Made by a program: the position numbers and the translations under genes. DNA of 64,000 bases from JAICYJ01 sp038212095. Lineage in GTDB: Bacteria > Actinomycetota > Thermoleophilia > Gaiellales > JAICJC01. The notes below the pieces were generated by a model that saw only the letters and a program-made list of their open reading frames with translations, was not told where the DNA came from and ran no database searches. The stretch lies in contig JBBQUW010000007.1 in the NCBI GenBank assembly GCA_038212095.1, positions 1 through 64,000 of the forward strand, written 5' to 3'. Below, one piece after another: positions 40,085-49,219 of the stretch (within the stretch, counting starts at the first letter, position 1; each line of letters begins with the position of its first letter).

Positions 40085-42628
40085 TCAGCCTCCAAACCGC
40101 GACCGCAGCCGGGCCTCGGCGCTATCGGGGTTCGTGAGCAGCTGACCTGGGAAGAGATCGATCGTCTCAGGCTGGGTCTCCAGGAACCGCATGTTGTAGT
40201 TGGTGATGCCGTCATCGATCACCTCCTGCATGCCGGCGGCCGTGTTCAGCGTTCCGTTCCCGGCAGTCTGGAAGCCGACCACACCGCCCTGCTGAAGAGC
40301 GATCGTGATCGTCTGGGCTGCCGCCGGGCTGAACTCACTGTAGGGGCCAAGCGAGCCGTCGCTGCGCAGCTTGGGCTGCAGGTTGGTGGTCATCGACCAC
40401 AGCCGGTCGCCGTACCTCGCGACCTGACTGGCCGCCAGCCGCTGGGCGGCGGCGTACCCGTCGTTCAGCAGCGGTCCGTACGCGATCGCGGACGGCACGC
40501 TGGTGAGCTGCGACAGCTGGATCGCGACCGCGTTCTGCCAGGCCACCTCCAGGTTGTCGCGGTTCGACTGCTGCGTGTCGGTGCTGGTCGATCCGCTGGT
40601 GGCATGCGCATCCCACTCGGCGCGGTTGACCAAGCCGCGGTCATACGTGCCGTACACGCCCTTGTAGGTGCCGGTGTAGGAGCCCGAGCCGTACCCGGTC
40701 TGCATCTCCGTGCCGATCATGGTGGGCATCGCCACCGGCACGAACTCGACGTGGTCAGCCCACGTGCCTCCAGCTCCATCGGATCCGCGAAGATGATCGT
40801 TCAGCGCCGCCATCAGCTGGCCGTACTGCCAGGTCAGGTTCGGATCCCACTGCACGGGCACGAACATCTCGCCTGGGTGCCGCACGTTGGCCGGCTCGTT
40901 CGAGATCAGGTCGAGGTAGCTGACCCGATGTGTGGGATCGGTGGCCATCCACAGCGGCGCGTCGGCGCCGCACATCAGGCGCACGATCAACCTGTACCCA
41001 CGGGCGCGCGCGTCTGCCAGCGAGGCGTCGAGGTTGCCCCAGTTGAACACGCCCGCCGACGGCTCGACCTGGTTCCAGAACAGCATCACCGAGATCAGCC
41101 GTAGCTGCGGGTGCTGCGTCTTTTCGTCTGCACTGACGTCGGTCACGAGCCGATCGGCGACCCCGGTGGGAAACACGGCACCGGCGACGGCCGGCAGCGA
41201 CGGCGCTGACGTGTTGCCAGCCGCGTCGAGTGCGACCACCCGGTAGCTCGAGCCCGCGCCGGCCTGGTCGCTGTACGTGGTGCCGGTCACGGTTGCCGCC
41301 ACTGAGCCGTCGCGCAGCACCTGATACCCCGTCACGCCGCTGCCGGCGTCGCTCGCGACAGCCCACGAGACGGTGGTGGTGCCGCCGGCCGCGCCCGCGT
41401 AGACGCCGAGCGGCGTCGATGGTGGCACGGTGTCCAGAATGACCGTGACGGCCGTCGACTGGCCGGATATGTTGCCCAACTGGTCGATCGCAGACACCGT
41501 ATAGCGATGGCTGCCGTCGCCGGCCGACGTGTCGACGTAGCTCGGGGTGTCCACGGTCGCGATCGCCTGACCGTCGCGCGTGACCCGGTAGGTGACCGGC
41601 CCCGGCGGGTTGTCGACCACTGCGTTCCAGGTCAGGCTGGGGGGTGCGGCCGTCGGCGACGCCGCTGCCGTAAGCGCGGTGGGTGCCGGTGGCGGCGTGA
41701 CGTCGTAGTCGACGCTGGTCGTGGCCGATGGCGCGGAGGCGTTCCCGACCGCGTCCACCGCGCTCACCGTGTAGCCGTAGATTCCGCTGGTCGCCAACAC
41801 GGAGTCGGTGAATGCCGGCTGGGTGACGGTGGCGACGCGGACGCCGTCCCGCATCACCTGGTATCCGGAGACGCTCGTGCCGCCGTCGGTCGAGGCCGGC
41901 CAGCTGAGCTGGGGCGGCGAGCCGGTCACGGCGGCAGCCGCCGTCGGCGCCGGTGGCACGGACGGCGCGGTGCGGTCGACGACAAGGGTCAGCACCGGCG
42001 ATGCGGTTCCCAGGTTGCCCGCCCAGTCCTCGGCCCACACCGAGTAGCCGTAGCTGCCCTCAGACGTCGGAGTGGTATCGCTGAACGACGAGCCTGTGGT
42101 CGAGCCGATCACCGAACCGTTGCGGCTGATGTCGTAGCGACGAAGCCCCGATCCGCCGGCGTCGCTCACCGCTGCCCAGCTGATCAGTGGCGAGCCGGCG
42201 GTGGACGAGCCGCTCAGCGGGCCGATCGCGGCCGGCGCCGCGATGTCGTAGACCACTGTTGCCGGCGAGGACGCCGCCGACAGCTTGCTGGGAAGCCGCA
42301 GCGTCTTGACGGTGTACACGTACGATCCGCTGGTCTTCAGCCCGGTATCGGTGTATGTGGTCGCGGTGGTGCTGCCGATCAGGCTACCGCCGCGGTATAC
42401 CCGATACCCGCCGCTGGCGTCCGCCACCGCATTCCAGCGCAGCACCGGGGCCAGCCTGGTGGGCGTCGTTGCGGTCAACCCGGTCGGAGCGGGTGGGGTG
42501 GTGGCACCGTACGCGGTCACGGCCGAGAGCGCCGTCACGATCAGCGCCACGACGATCACGCGCCCACGTTTGCGTGCCCCAGCGACGATGTGCCTCCTTC
42601 CGGGGTGGAACAGTGCCGACCGTACCAC
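40085..42628 (-). CDS. Secreted multi-Fn3 protein with glycoside-hydrolase-like barrel
   Basis: A large exported protein of up to 847 residues. A signal-type helix (VIVVALIVTALSAVTAYGA) is followed by about five fibronectin type III repeats, each opening with a Pro-rich APTxLTA-like strand. From about residue 490 a TIM-barrel-like domain resembling glycoside hydrolases follows, with LRLISVMLFWNQVEPSAGVF and RGYRLIVRLMCGADAPLWM. It may act on an extracellular polysaccharide. The start is unclear: the best ribosome site AAGGAGG (42599-42593) is followed by ATC and GTC, not a normal start, while GTG 42628 has no site. Confidence 0.7.
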   Translation of the reverse strand: MVRSALFHPGRRHIVAGARKRGRVIVVALIVTALSAVTAYGATTPPAPTGLTATTPTRLAPVLRWNAVADASGGYRVYRGGSLIGSTTATTYTDTGLKTSGSYVYTVKTLRLPSKLSAASSPATVVYDIAAPAAIGPLSGSSTAGSPLISWAAVSDAGGSGLRRYDISRNGSVIGSTTGSSFSDTTPTSEGSYGYSVWAEDWAGNLGTASPVLTLVVDRTAPSVPPAPTAAAAVTGSPPQLSWPASTDGGTSVSGYQVMRDGVRVATVTQPAFTDSVLATSGIYGYTVSAVDAVGNASAPSATTSVDYDVTPPPAPTALTAAASPTAAPPSLTWNAVVDNPPGPVTYRVTRDGQAIATVDTPSYVDTSAGDGSHRYTVSAIDQLGNISGQSTAVTVILDTVPPSTPLGVYAGAAGGTTTVSWAVASDAGSGVTGYQVLRDGSVAATVTGTTYSDQAGAGSSYRVVALDAAGNTSAPSLPAVAGAVFPTGVADRLVTDVSADEKTQHPQLRLISVMLFWNQVEPSAGVFNWGNLDASLADARARGYRLIVRLMCGADAPLWMATDPTHRVSYLDLISNEPANVRHPGEMFVPVQWDPNLTWQYGQLMAALNDHLRGSDGAGGTWADHVEFVPVAMPTMIGTEMQTGYGSGSYTGTYKGVYGTYDRGLVNRAEWDAHATSGSTSTDTQQSNRDNLEVAWQNAVAIQLSQLTSVPSAIAYGPLLNDGYAAAQRLAASQVARYGDRLWSMTTNLQPKLRSDGSLGPYSEFSPAAAQTITIALQQGGVVGFQTAGNGTLNTAAGMQEVIDDGITNYNMRFLETQPETIDLFPGQLLTNPDSAEARLRSRFGG

Positions 42629-42659
42629 CTAGCTGAATTGGTATCAACTGTGACATGGG

Positions 42660-42890
42660 TCAGGCGGGTCCCTGGGCACACGGATCGACCGAGGCGAACA
42701 CGAACGCCAGCACGGCCAGGAACGCGACCGCCACCAGCGCCGTCAGCACCAGCCGGCGCGCCAGCGGCACCTGCGGCGAGCGTTGCGCCACCGATCGGGA
42801 CGCCACCGCGATCACCGTCACGCTGACGATTGCGGCCGAGACGAAGCACTCGCTCTCCCATGTGGACGGGTCGGGAAGCGATGCGATCAT
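42660..42890 (-). CDS. Small two-helix membrane protein
   Basis: A 76-residue protein from ATG 42890. Two hydrophobic helices, CFVSAAIVSVTVIAVAS and LVLTALVAVAFLAVLAFVFA, are separated by a basic loop (RSVAQRSPQVPLARR). The tail SVDPCAQGPA has one Cys. The gene sits between the Fn3 protein and the divergent O-methyltransferase gene. I recognise no family. Hydrophobicity pattern and placement make it plausible. Confidence 0.5.
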   Translation of the reverse strand: MIASLPDPSTWESECFVSAAIVSVTVIAVASRSVAQRSPQVPLARRLVLTALVAVAFLAVLAFVFASVDPCAQGPA

Positions 42891-42953
42891 CGACGCAACT
42901 ATCGCATGCCGGCGTTGCCAAACGGTGGGATGGACTGTGAGACAGTATGTGTC

Positions 42954-43979
42954 GTGACCAGCTCGCCGTTGTCCGATGCCGCCCGGTTCGACCGTTTCTT
43001 CGATCTGCTGTGGGGCGTCATGAGCACGCGCTGCCTGTTCGTTGCGGCCGACCTCGGCATCGCCGACCAACTGGTAGACGGCCCGCGGCCACTGGAGGAT
43101 GTGGCTCGTGCCGTCGGCGCGGACGCCGATGCGCTGGCACGGATCGTGCGGGCGCTGGTGGCGATGGACGTGTTCACCGCGCCCACACCCGGTGTTGTGG
43201 CGCTGGCGCCGATCGGCGAGCTGCTGGTGGACGACGGCCCGGGGTCGCTGCGCCAGCTGGCGCTCTTTTGGGGCGGTGAGGTCTATGAGACCTGGGGCGA
43301 GCTGTCGTACTCAGCTCGCACCGGTCGGCCGGCGTTCGACCACATCCACGGCGAGGGGCACTTCGAGTGGCTCTCGCACCACCCCGAGCGGGCGCGAGTG
43401 TTCGATCGCGCGATGGCGGGCGGCGCGGCGGCGCGCATCCCGCCGCTGCTGGCCCGCGACTGGTCGCAGGTGGGGCGGGTGGTGGACGTGGGTGGTGGCG
43501 ATGGGACGATCCTGCGTGCGCTGCTGGCGGACAACCTGCACCTGCGCGGAACGCTGTTCGACCTTCCTCACGTGGCGACAGCCGCGGCCAGTCGGATCGC
43601 CGACGGTGGCCTCGCCGATCGCTGCCAGATCGTGCCCGGCAGCTTCTTCGATAGCGTTCCGCACGACGGCGACGTCTACCTGCTGTTGCAGATCCTGCAC
43701 GACTGGGATGACCAGGACGCGCTACGCATCCTGCACAGCGTGCGGGCCGCGATCCCGGCCCACGGCGTTCTTCTGCTGGTCGAGCTGATCGTCCCCGACC
43801 ACGACCGCCCGCATCCGGCGAAGCTGCTCGACCTGCAGATGCTGGTGCTGCTGGGAGGGCGCGAGCGAACGCTCGCGGAGTGGCGAGCGCTGCTGGCTGC
43901 GGCTGGATTCGCGCTGGGCGAGATCACGCATGGCCCTCGCTCCAGCGTGATCGAGGCGCTGCCGGTCGCCCGGGCGTAG
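42954..43979 (+). CDS. SAM-dependent O-methyltransferase (PF00891 type)
   Basis: A 341-residue methyltransferase of the acetylserotonin/caffeate O-methyltransferase type. The N-terminal winged-helix dimerisation domain (GIADQLVDGPRPLEDVARAV) is followed by the SAM-binding motif GRVVDVGGGDGTILRALL near residue 175. A catalytic region ILHDWDDQDALRIL lies near 245, where the His is the usual general base, and LVELIVPD follows. Such enzymes methylate phenolic or other hydroxyl groups on secondary metabolites. No biosynthetic partners are adjacent. GTG 42954 is the only reasonable start. Confidence 0.85.
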   Translation: MTSSPLSDAARFDRFFDLLWGVMSTRCLFVAADLGIADQLVDGPRPLEDVARAVGADADALARIVRALVAMDVFTAPTPGVVALAPIGELLVDDGPGSLRQLALFWGGEVYETWGELSYSARTGRPAFDHIHGEGHFEWLSHHPERARVFDRAMAGGAAARIPPLLARDWSQVGRVVDVGGGDGTILRALLADNLHLRGTLFDLPHVATAAASRIADGGLADRCQIVPGSFFDSVPHDGDVYLLLQILHDWDDQDALRILHSVRAAIPAHGVLLLVELIVPDHDRPHPAKLLDLQMLVLLGGRERTLAEWRALLAAAGFALGEITHGPRSSVIEALPVARA

Positions 43980-43993
43980 CAGCCGCAAACGTG

Positions 43994-44007
43994 CGAACAT
44001 ACGTTCG
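43994..44007 (+). promoter_or_regulatory. LexA box at the start of a hypothetical gene
   Basis: CGAACATACGTTCG matches CGAACRNNYGTTCG exactly. Its last base is the G of the GTG start codon at 44007. LexA here would cover the promoter and start of the next gene. It is the second such box in the window. Confidence 0.8.
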
Positions 44008-44396
44008 TGACTTCACACGGTCATGCGTATGGGCAGTTCCGCCGCGCGTTGCGCACCGGCAACTCGCAGCTGGCCGAGGATGCCGCCCGCGAGCTGCCCA
44101 TGCTGGGCCTGGCCGACGCCCTTGAGCTGTGCCTGCTGTACCGCGGTGATGCGGAGCGGTATGAGCGGGCAGCCGCGCGCTGGATCGCCAAGCTGATTGC
44201 CGAGCATCCTGGAACGCGGCTGGATGAGCTGGAGCTGATCGCGGCCGCGCTGCGCGGACTGGCCGGTCGCGGCGCCGGCCAGGCGGCTGCGGCGTTGGAG
44301 GCGAAGCTGCGGCTGAGTGGGATGTGCGACGTCGCGGCGAGGCTGGCGGAGGGCGGCCAGCTCGGTGCAGGCCGCCCACCGCCTCGGCGCGGATAA
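44007..44396 (+). CDS. Hypothetical protein under a LexA box
   Basis: A 129-residue, mostly helical protein. The N-terminus AYGQFRRALRTGNSQLAEDA and the segment LPMLGLADALELCLLY are followed by RAAARWIAKLIAEHPGTRL, a pattern I associate with an uncharacterised actinobacterial family; function is unknown. The C-terminus is Gly/Pro/Arg-rich. A perfect LexA box ends on the first base of its GTG, so it is probably induced by DNA damage and translated from a leaderless message. It is convergent with bioY, leaving four bases. Confidence 0.7.
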   Translation: MTSHGHAYGQFRRALRTGNSQLAEDAARELPMLGLADALELCLLYRGDAERYERAAARWIAKLIAEHPGTRLDELELIAAALRGLAGRGAGQAAAALEAKLRLSGMCDVAARLAEGGQLGAGRPPPRRG

Positions 44397-44400
44397 GGAT

Positions 44401-44973
44401 CTAGAAACGAATGCGGTCGACCAGCCGGCCCCACGGCGCGCGCGGGTCGAGGACAGCCGCCGCCAGCGCGATCTTGAGCAGGTCGCCCACCACGAACACG
44501 GTCAGGCCGTAGTGGATCGTCCAGCTCCAGTCGACCGGCAGCGAGTGCTTCAGCCAGACGAGTCCGAACGCATACAGCGCGACACTGCCCAGCAGCATCG
44601 CCGGTACGGTCACGAACCAGCGCGAGCCAAGTGCCTCGCGGGTCGCTCCCACCACGTACCCCGCCAGCACGAAGCCGACCAGGTAGCCGCCCGACGCACC
44701 ACTCAGCACCGTCCAGCCGTGTGCACCACCGGAGTAGAACGGCAGGTACAGGCCCATCAGCACGTACAGGCCCATCGCCAGCAGTCCGCGCCGCGCGCCG
44801 AGATACGCCGAGCCACCCAGCACGACCATCGTCTGCAAGGTCTGTGGCACGGGGGTGCCGGGAATGCTGATCTCGTACTGGGCTGCCAGAGCCGTCAGAA
44901 GGACGACTGCCGCGACTGCCACCGCGCTGGTGAGCGCCTCTGTTCGGTCGATCGCGATCGCGCGCTGCTGCAT
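44401..44973 (-). CDS. bioY: Biotin transporter substrate-binding component BioY
   Basis: S-component of an energy-coupling-factor importer for biotin, 190 residues with about six membrane helices. The conserved IPGTPVPQTLQTMVVLGGSA and GARRGLLAMGLYVLMGLYLP are followed by GGAHGWTVLSGASGGYLVGF, the BioY signature. A CCGGAGGGT site precedes the ATG at 44973. No bioM/bioN ATPase or T-component is adjacent, so it works alone or with a shared module. It diverges from queG. Confidence 0.93.
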   Translation of the reverse strand: MQQRAIAIDRTEALTSAVAVAAVVLLTALAAQYEISIPGTPVPQTLQTMVVLGGSAYLGARRGLLAMGLYVLMGLYLPFYSGGAHGWTVLSGASGGYLVGFVLAGYVVGATREALGSRWFVTVPAMLLGSVALYAFGLVWLKHSLPVDWSWTIHYGLTVFVVGDLLKIALAAAVLDPRAPWGRLVDRIRF

Positions 44974-45056
44974 CTGTACCCTCCGGGGCTATGGATCGAT
45001 GAGAACGGGTATTCGACGGCGCCTGCGGTCGCGAAGTTGCGGGATACAGTGCCACC

Positions 45057-46019
45057 GTGGATGCCACCGAGCTTACCGAAGCGCTGCTGACCCGGGCGGC
45101 GGCAGCGGGCATCGATGCGTGTGGCGTGTGCCGAGCAGAGCCGTACCGGCGAGCGGAGCAGGCGATCGGCGAGCGGTCGGCGCTCGGCCTGTTCGCCGAC
45201 ATGGGCTTCACGATGCGGCGCCCCGATCGCTCCTGCCACCCCGAACTCGCGTTGCGTGACGCCCGCTCGGTGATCGCGGTGGCACAGAGCTACGCGCGGC
45301 CGCAGCCCGAGAAGCCCGATGACGAGCCGCGCGGGCGCATGCCCCGCTACGCCCGCCGCGACGAGTACGCGGTGCTGCGCGACCGGCTGCGCGACCTGGG
45401 CGCCTGGCTGCGCGAGGTGGTGCCCGGCAGCCGGTTCGTGGTGCACGTCGACAGCAACGGCCACGTCGACCGCGAGGCGGCGGCGCGGGCCGGCATCGCC
45501 GTGTTCGGCAAAAACACGCTTGCGATCACGCGCCGGCACGGCTCCTGGGTGGTGCTGGGCGCGCTGATCACCGACGCCGAGCTGGCGCCCACCCACGACT
45601 CGCCGGAGCAGCCGGCCTGGGACGCGTGCGGCGAGTGCCGCGCCTGCATCGATGCCTGCCCGACGGGAGCGATTGTGGACGACGGCGTGCTCGATGCGCG
45701 CAGCTGCCTCTCGTACCTCTCGCAGTCACGCCTGGCGCAGCTGCCGCACGCGGCGGCGTTCGAGGATCGTGTCTACGGCTGCGACATCTGCCAGGACGTC
45801 TGTCCATGGAACCGGGGGCCGGAGCTGCGCGCCTCTGGGCTGGAAGGCGACGCGGTGGACGAGGTGTATCCGCCGCTGGAGGGCTGGGTCTCGGCCGATC
45901 CCGAGCAGCTGGCGGAGCGCTACCGGCGGCTCTACCTGCCCGACTTGGACGGCCGCTTCCTTCAGCGCAACGCGCGGGTCGCGCTGGCCAACCTCAGCGG
46001 CGGGTCGTCGCCGGGCTGA
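45057..46019 (+). CDS. queG: Epoxyqueuosine reductase
   Basis: Cobalamin-dependent iron-sulfur enzyme performing the last step of queuosine synthesis in tRNA. The 320-residue protein has the N-terminal cobalamin-binding domain (SHPEL-like SCHPELALRDARSVIAVA) and a ferredoxin domain with CGECRACIDACPTGA near residue 200 and CDICQDVCPWN near 242. It is shorter than E. coli QueG, lacking most of the C-terminal HEAT repeats, as in many bacteria. TACAGT at 45045-45050 is six bases before the GTG, so it is probably leaderless. Its end overlaps pafBC by 26 bases. Confidence 0.93.
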   Translation: MDATELTEALLTRAAAAGIDACGVCRAEPYRRAEQAIGERSALGLFADMGFTMRRPDRSCHPELALRDARSVIAVAQSYARPQPEKPDDEPRGRMPRYARRDEYAVLRDRLRDLGAWLREVVPGSRFVVHVDSNGHVDREAAARAGIAVFGKNTLAITRRHGSWVVLGALITDAELAPTHDSPEQPAWDACGECRACIDACPTGAIVDDGVLDARSCLSYLSQSRLAQLPHAAAFEDRVYGCDICQDVCPWNRGPELRASGLEGDAVDEVYPPLEGWVSADPEQLAERYRRLYLPDLDGRFLQRNARVALANLSGGSSPG

Positions 46020-48060
46020 AGCTGCGCAGCAGTCGCTCGGCCGCCTCGCGCACGCTCTCGCGTACGTGCGGCGGGTCGAGCACCTCGGCCTGGCCGCGGC
46101 TCTTGAGGATCTCTGGCACCAGCCAGCTGAGGGAGCCGTAGCTGACCGAGGCCAGCGCCGATCCATCCTTGAGCATCGCCACGTCGCGCCGGCCCTCGCG
46201 CTCGTAGCGGGCCCGCAGCGGCGAGAACAGCACGCGGGCCGTGCCGACCTCGCCGCCCAGCCGTGGGTCGAGGTCGCTCATGTCCTCGCGTGGGACGTAG
46301 ACTTCGTCCAGTAGCTCGGTGTCGCGCACGTAGGAGACCTTGAACGTGCGGCGGCCGCCCTTGGTGCGATCGAAGGCCTCGACGTACCAGCCGCGCTCGT
46401 CGCGACGCAGCAGGTAGGGCTCGATCTCTCGCTGCGAGAACTCGTTGCTGGAGCGCGAGTGGTAGCCGATCCGCACCAACCGCCGCTGCCGCACGCCCTC
46501 GTTGAGCGTTGTCACGGCCGACTCCTCACCGCCGGCGTCCTGCGGCTCGGGCGTGTCGGCGAGGGTGTACTGGCCAAACGAGCCGGCGATCTTTTCGCGC
46601 ACGGTCTGCAGCGAGCTGTGGCCCTCGGCTGCGATCACCGGCGCGACCACGTCCAGTGCCCGCAGCAGCGCCTTCGCCTCGAGCGGCGAGAGGCGGGCCG
46701 GGCGGCGGAAGGTGTCGCCATACAGCTCCTTGTCGACCAGCACCGATCCGTTCTCCGTCGAGCAGTAGACCGCGTAGCAGCCGCCGCCGAAGTTGACCAG
46801 GTTGAGCAGATCGAGATGCTCCTGGAGCTCCTGTTGGGAGAGGTGGAACCGGCTTCGCAGGTCGGAGGTGGCGACGGTCGCCGACGGCTGGTCGCCGCAG
46901 CGCTCCAGCAGAAACGCCAGCAGGGCCTGCAGTAGGGCAAACCGCTCGGGCGCGACGGGGCCCTGCGAGCGGGTGGCTGCCGGGCCGGGCTCGGCCGGGG
47001 CGCTGGCGCGGGCGTCGACCGCGGCCGGATCGCTGGGCGGGCCCTCGTGCAGTTTGATGATGCGGGCCAGATCGTCGCGCACCAGCTGCACCAGCTGCTC
47101 GGGCTCGACCGGGCGCATGCGGCCGTTCAGCTGCAGCACCGCCTGCGACAGCGCCTCGAGGCTGGAGTACTCGGTGGTCAACGACGCCGTACCGTTCTCA
47201 TGCTCGTCGAAGCCGCCGCGCCCACCGTACAGTCGGTTGACCAGCCAGGTGTCATCGGCCGAGACGGCCAGCTGGGCGCTGCCCAGCGGCTCGGGAGCCA
47301 GCTGCCAGGCGAGCCGGTCACGGTACTCGGTGACGTTGAACTCGGGCGGGATGCGGAAGTCCCGTTCGCGCCGGGTGGCGAACTTGATCTCGCCGCGCAT
47401 ACGCGAGATGCGGAACGTCTTTCGCGCCTCGGCCGGCTCCTCGACCTCCTGGTCGTCCCCGATCACGTACCAGACGCCGTTGAGCTCGAACAGCCCGTAG
47501 GGATTAATGGTGCGCTCCGCGGTCGTGTCGCTGCGGGCGGTCCAGTAGGTGAAGCGCGCGGTTCGCTGCTTGCTGATCGCCTGTTCGAGCTTCGCCAGCC
47601 GCTGGGCGATCTCGGGCGTGTAGACACTGCCCAGCAGCTCGATCGATGCCGTCTTGGGCCCCGGGTCGATCTGGTGCTGCGCGCGGCCGAGCGCGAGGTT
47701 TTGCAGCGCGAGTCGCAGCGGCTCGGCGTAGGCGAACTGGCCTTCGAGCAGGTAGAAGCTGGTCTGGAGCGCCGCCAGCTCGTCGTCGGTGAGGTTGATC
47801 GGGGGTAGAAAGTAGTGCTCCTGCCGCAGGTTGTACAGCTCCTCCCCGGTGAACTCGTCGCGTCCGGAGGTGATCGGCACGCCCAGTCCCTGCAGCTCCG
47901 AGCGGTCGGCGTAGTAGCGGCGGGCGAACGCCTCGTCACCCATGTTCGCGTAGCCCTCGACGTTGTTCTTGACGTCGCGGGCGGTGACCGGCCGCTGTTC
48001 CGCCATCAGGTAGGCGACGAGCGAGAGCTGGCGGATGAGCTTGTCGGAATCGTGGGTCAA
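45994..48060 (-). CDS. pafBC: PafBC-type double WYL-domain transcription regulator (fused)
   Basis: A 688-residue fusion of the two proteins that in mycobacteria form the heterodimer PafBC, the activator of the LexA-independent DNA damage response. Each half has a winged helix-turn-helix and a WYL domain: the first around YGLFELNGVWYVIGD (near 195), the second around IEPYLLRRDERGWYVEAF (near 570), each followed by a WCX-like tail. The start is TTG 48060, 11 bases after TAGACT on this strand, so nearly leaderless. It diverges from dinB, which suits a DNA damage locus. It overlaps convergent queG by 26 bases. The mycobacterial proteasome genes are not in the window. Confidence 0.9.
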   Translation of the reverse strand: MTHDSDKLIRQLSLVAYLMAEQRPVTARDVKNNVEGYANMGDEAFARRYYADRSELQGLGVPITSGRDEFTGEELYNLRQEHYFLPPINLTDDELAALQTSFYLLEGQFAYAEPLRLALQNLALGRAQHQIDPGPKTASIELLGSVYTPEIAQRLAKLEQAISKQRTARFTYWTARSDTTAERTINPYGLFELNGVWYVIGDDQEVEEPAEARKTFRISRMRGEIKFATRRERDFRIPPEFNVTEYRDRLAWQLAPEPLGSAQLAVSADDTWLVNRLYGGRGGFDEHENGTASLTTEYSSLEALSQAVLQLNGRMRPVEPEQLVQLVRDDLARIIKLHEGPPSDPAAVDARASAPAEPGPAATRSQGPVAPERFALLQALLAFLLERCGDQPSATVATSDLRSRFHLSQQELQEHLDLLNLVNFGGGCYAVYCSTENGSVLVDKELYGDTFRRPARLSPLEAKALLRALDVVAPVIAAEGHSSLQTVREKIAGSFGQYTLADTPEPQDAGGEESAVTTLNEGVRQRRLVRIGYHSRSSNEFSQREIEPYLLRRDERGWYVEAFDRTKGGRRTFKVSYVRDTELLDEVYVPREDMSDLDPRLGGEVGTARVLFSPLRARYEREGRRDVAMLKDGSALASVSYGSLSWLVPEILKSRGQAEVLDPPHVRESVREAAERLLRSFSPATTRR

Positions 48061-48148
48061 GGCAGGAGTGCAGTCTACCGGGGTGCGACTGTCCCGGTTC
48101 CACGCTCGGTCACGATTGTGCGCCGAGACGCAGGCAGCCGCCGTGGCT

Positions 48149-49201
48149 ATGCTCGCGGGCGTGCTGGCGCACCTCGATCTGGATGCTTTCTTCGCGGCGG
48201 TGGAGCTGCACCGGCGTCCCGAGCTGCGCGGCCGGCCGCTGGTGGTGGGTGGCGATCCACACAGCCGCGGGGTGGTCGCGACGGCGAGCTATGAGGCGCG
48301 CAAGTACGGCATCCGCTCGGCGATGAGCTGTTCCGAGGCGCTGCGTCGGTGCCCCGATGCGGTGTTCGTTCGGCCCGACCACCGCACGTACCGCGAGTGG
48401 GCGCGGCGGGTGTGGGAGGTGGTGCGGGCACAGGCGCCGGTGGTGGAGCAGATCGGCATCGATGAGGGGTATCTGGTGCTGGGAGAGGGCGATCCCGAGC
48501 AGCAGGTGGCGGTGGTGCAGCAGGCGATCCGAGACCAGGTGCGGCTGTCCGCCTCGCTGGGCGTCGCCACCTGCAAGGTGGTGTGCAAGATCGCGTCGGA
48601 CATGCGCAAGCCGGGCGGCATCATGTATGTGCCGGCGGGAGAGGAGGCGGAGTTCCTGGCTCCGCTGGAGGTGCGGCGGCTGCCGGGGGTGGGGCCGAAG
48701 GGAGAGCTGAGGCTGGCGGCACTCGAGATCACCACCGTTGGCGGGCTGGCGGTGCTGGATGACGGGCGGCTCTCGCAGCTGCTACCGGGTCGGGGCTGGC
48801 GGGAGCTGCGCGATCGGGCGCGCGGCATCGATCCGCGGATGGTGTCGGCGGAGCCGGGGGAGGCGGTCTCGATCTCGAGCGAGGAGACGTTCGACGTCGA
48901 CATCGCCGATCGCGAGGAGCTGCGGGCGCGGGTGCGCTCGATGGCGGAGCCGCTGGCCGAGTCGCTCCGGACGCGCGGCCGTACCGCCCGTACGGTCACC
49001 GCCAAGCTGCGCTATCCCGACTTCTCAATCGTGACGCGGTCGCACTCTCTGGCGGTTGGCACCGACGACGGCGCCCAGATCGGCGAGCTGGCGTGCATGC
49101 TGCTCGACCGCGCGCTGGATCAGCGCCCGAGCGCGTTACGCCTGGTCGGCGTCGGAGTGAGCGGGTTCCAGTACCACCAGCAGCTGACACTGGGACTGTA
49201 A
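48149..49201 (+). CDS. dinB: DNA polymerase IV (Y family)
   Basis: Translesion polymerase of 350 residues. The palm motif AHLDLDAFFAAVELHRRP with the first metal Asp and steric residues, EARKYGIRSAMSCSEALRRC, and GIDEGYLVL with the second Asp-Glu pair are intact. A helix-hairpin-helix (RLPGVGPKGELRL) and the little finger domain follow, and the C-terminus lacks an obvious beta-clamp peptide. ATG 48149 or GTG 48161 may be the start; neither has a ribosome site. It diverges from pafBC, but no LexA box is seen in the 88 bases between. Confidence 0.92.
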   Translation: MLAGVLAHLDLDAFFAAVELHRRPELRGRPLVVGGDPHSRGVVATASYEARKYGIRSAMSCSEALRRCPDAVFVRPDHRTYREWARRVWEVVRAQAPVVEQIGIDEGYLVLGEGDPEQQVAVVQQAIRDQVRLSASLGVATCKVVCKIASDMRKPGGIMYVPAGEEAEFLAPLEVRRLPGVGPKGELRLAALEITTVGGLAVLDDGRLSQLLPGRGWRELRDRARGIDPRMVSAEPGEAVSISSEETFDVDIADREELRARVRSMAEPLAESLRTRGRTARTVTAKLRYPDFSIVTRSHSLAVGTDDGAQIGELACMLLDRALDQRPSALRLVGVGVSGFQYHQQLTLGL

Positions 49202-49219
49202 ACAACCCGTCACGCCACG

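Noticed and set aside
48061..48148. LexA box in front of dinB
   Set aside because: No CGAAC-N4-GTTCG pattern is present in the pafBC-dinB gap.
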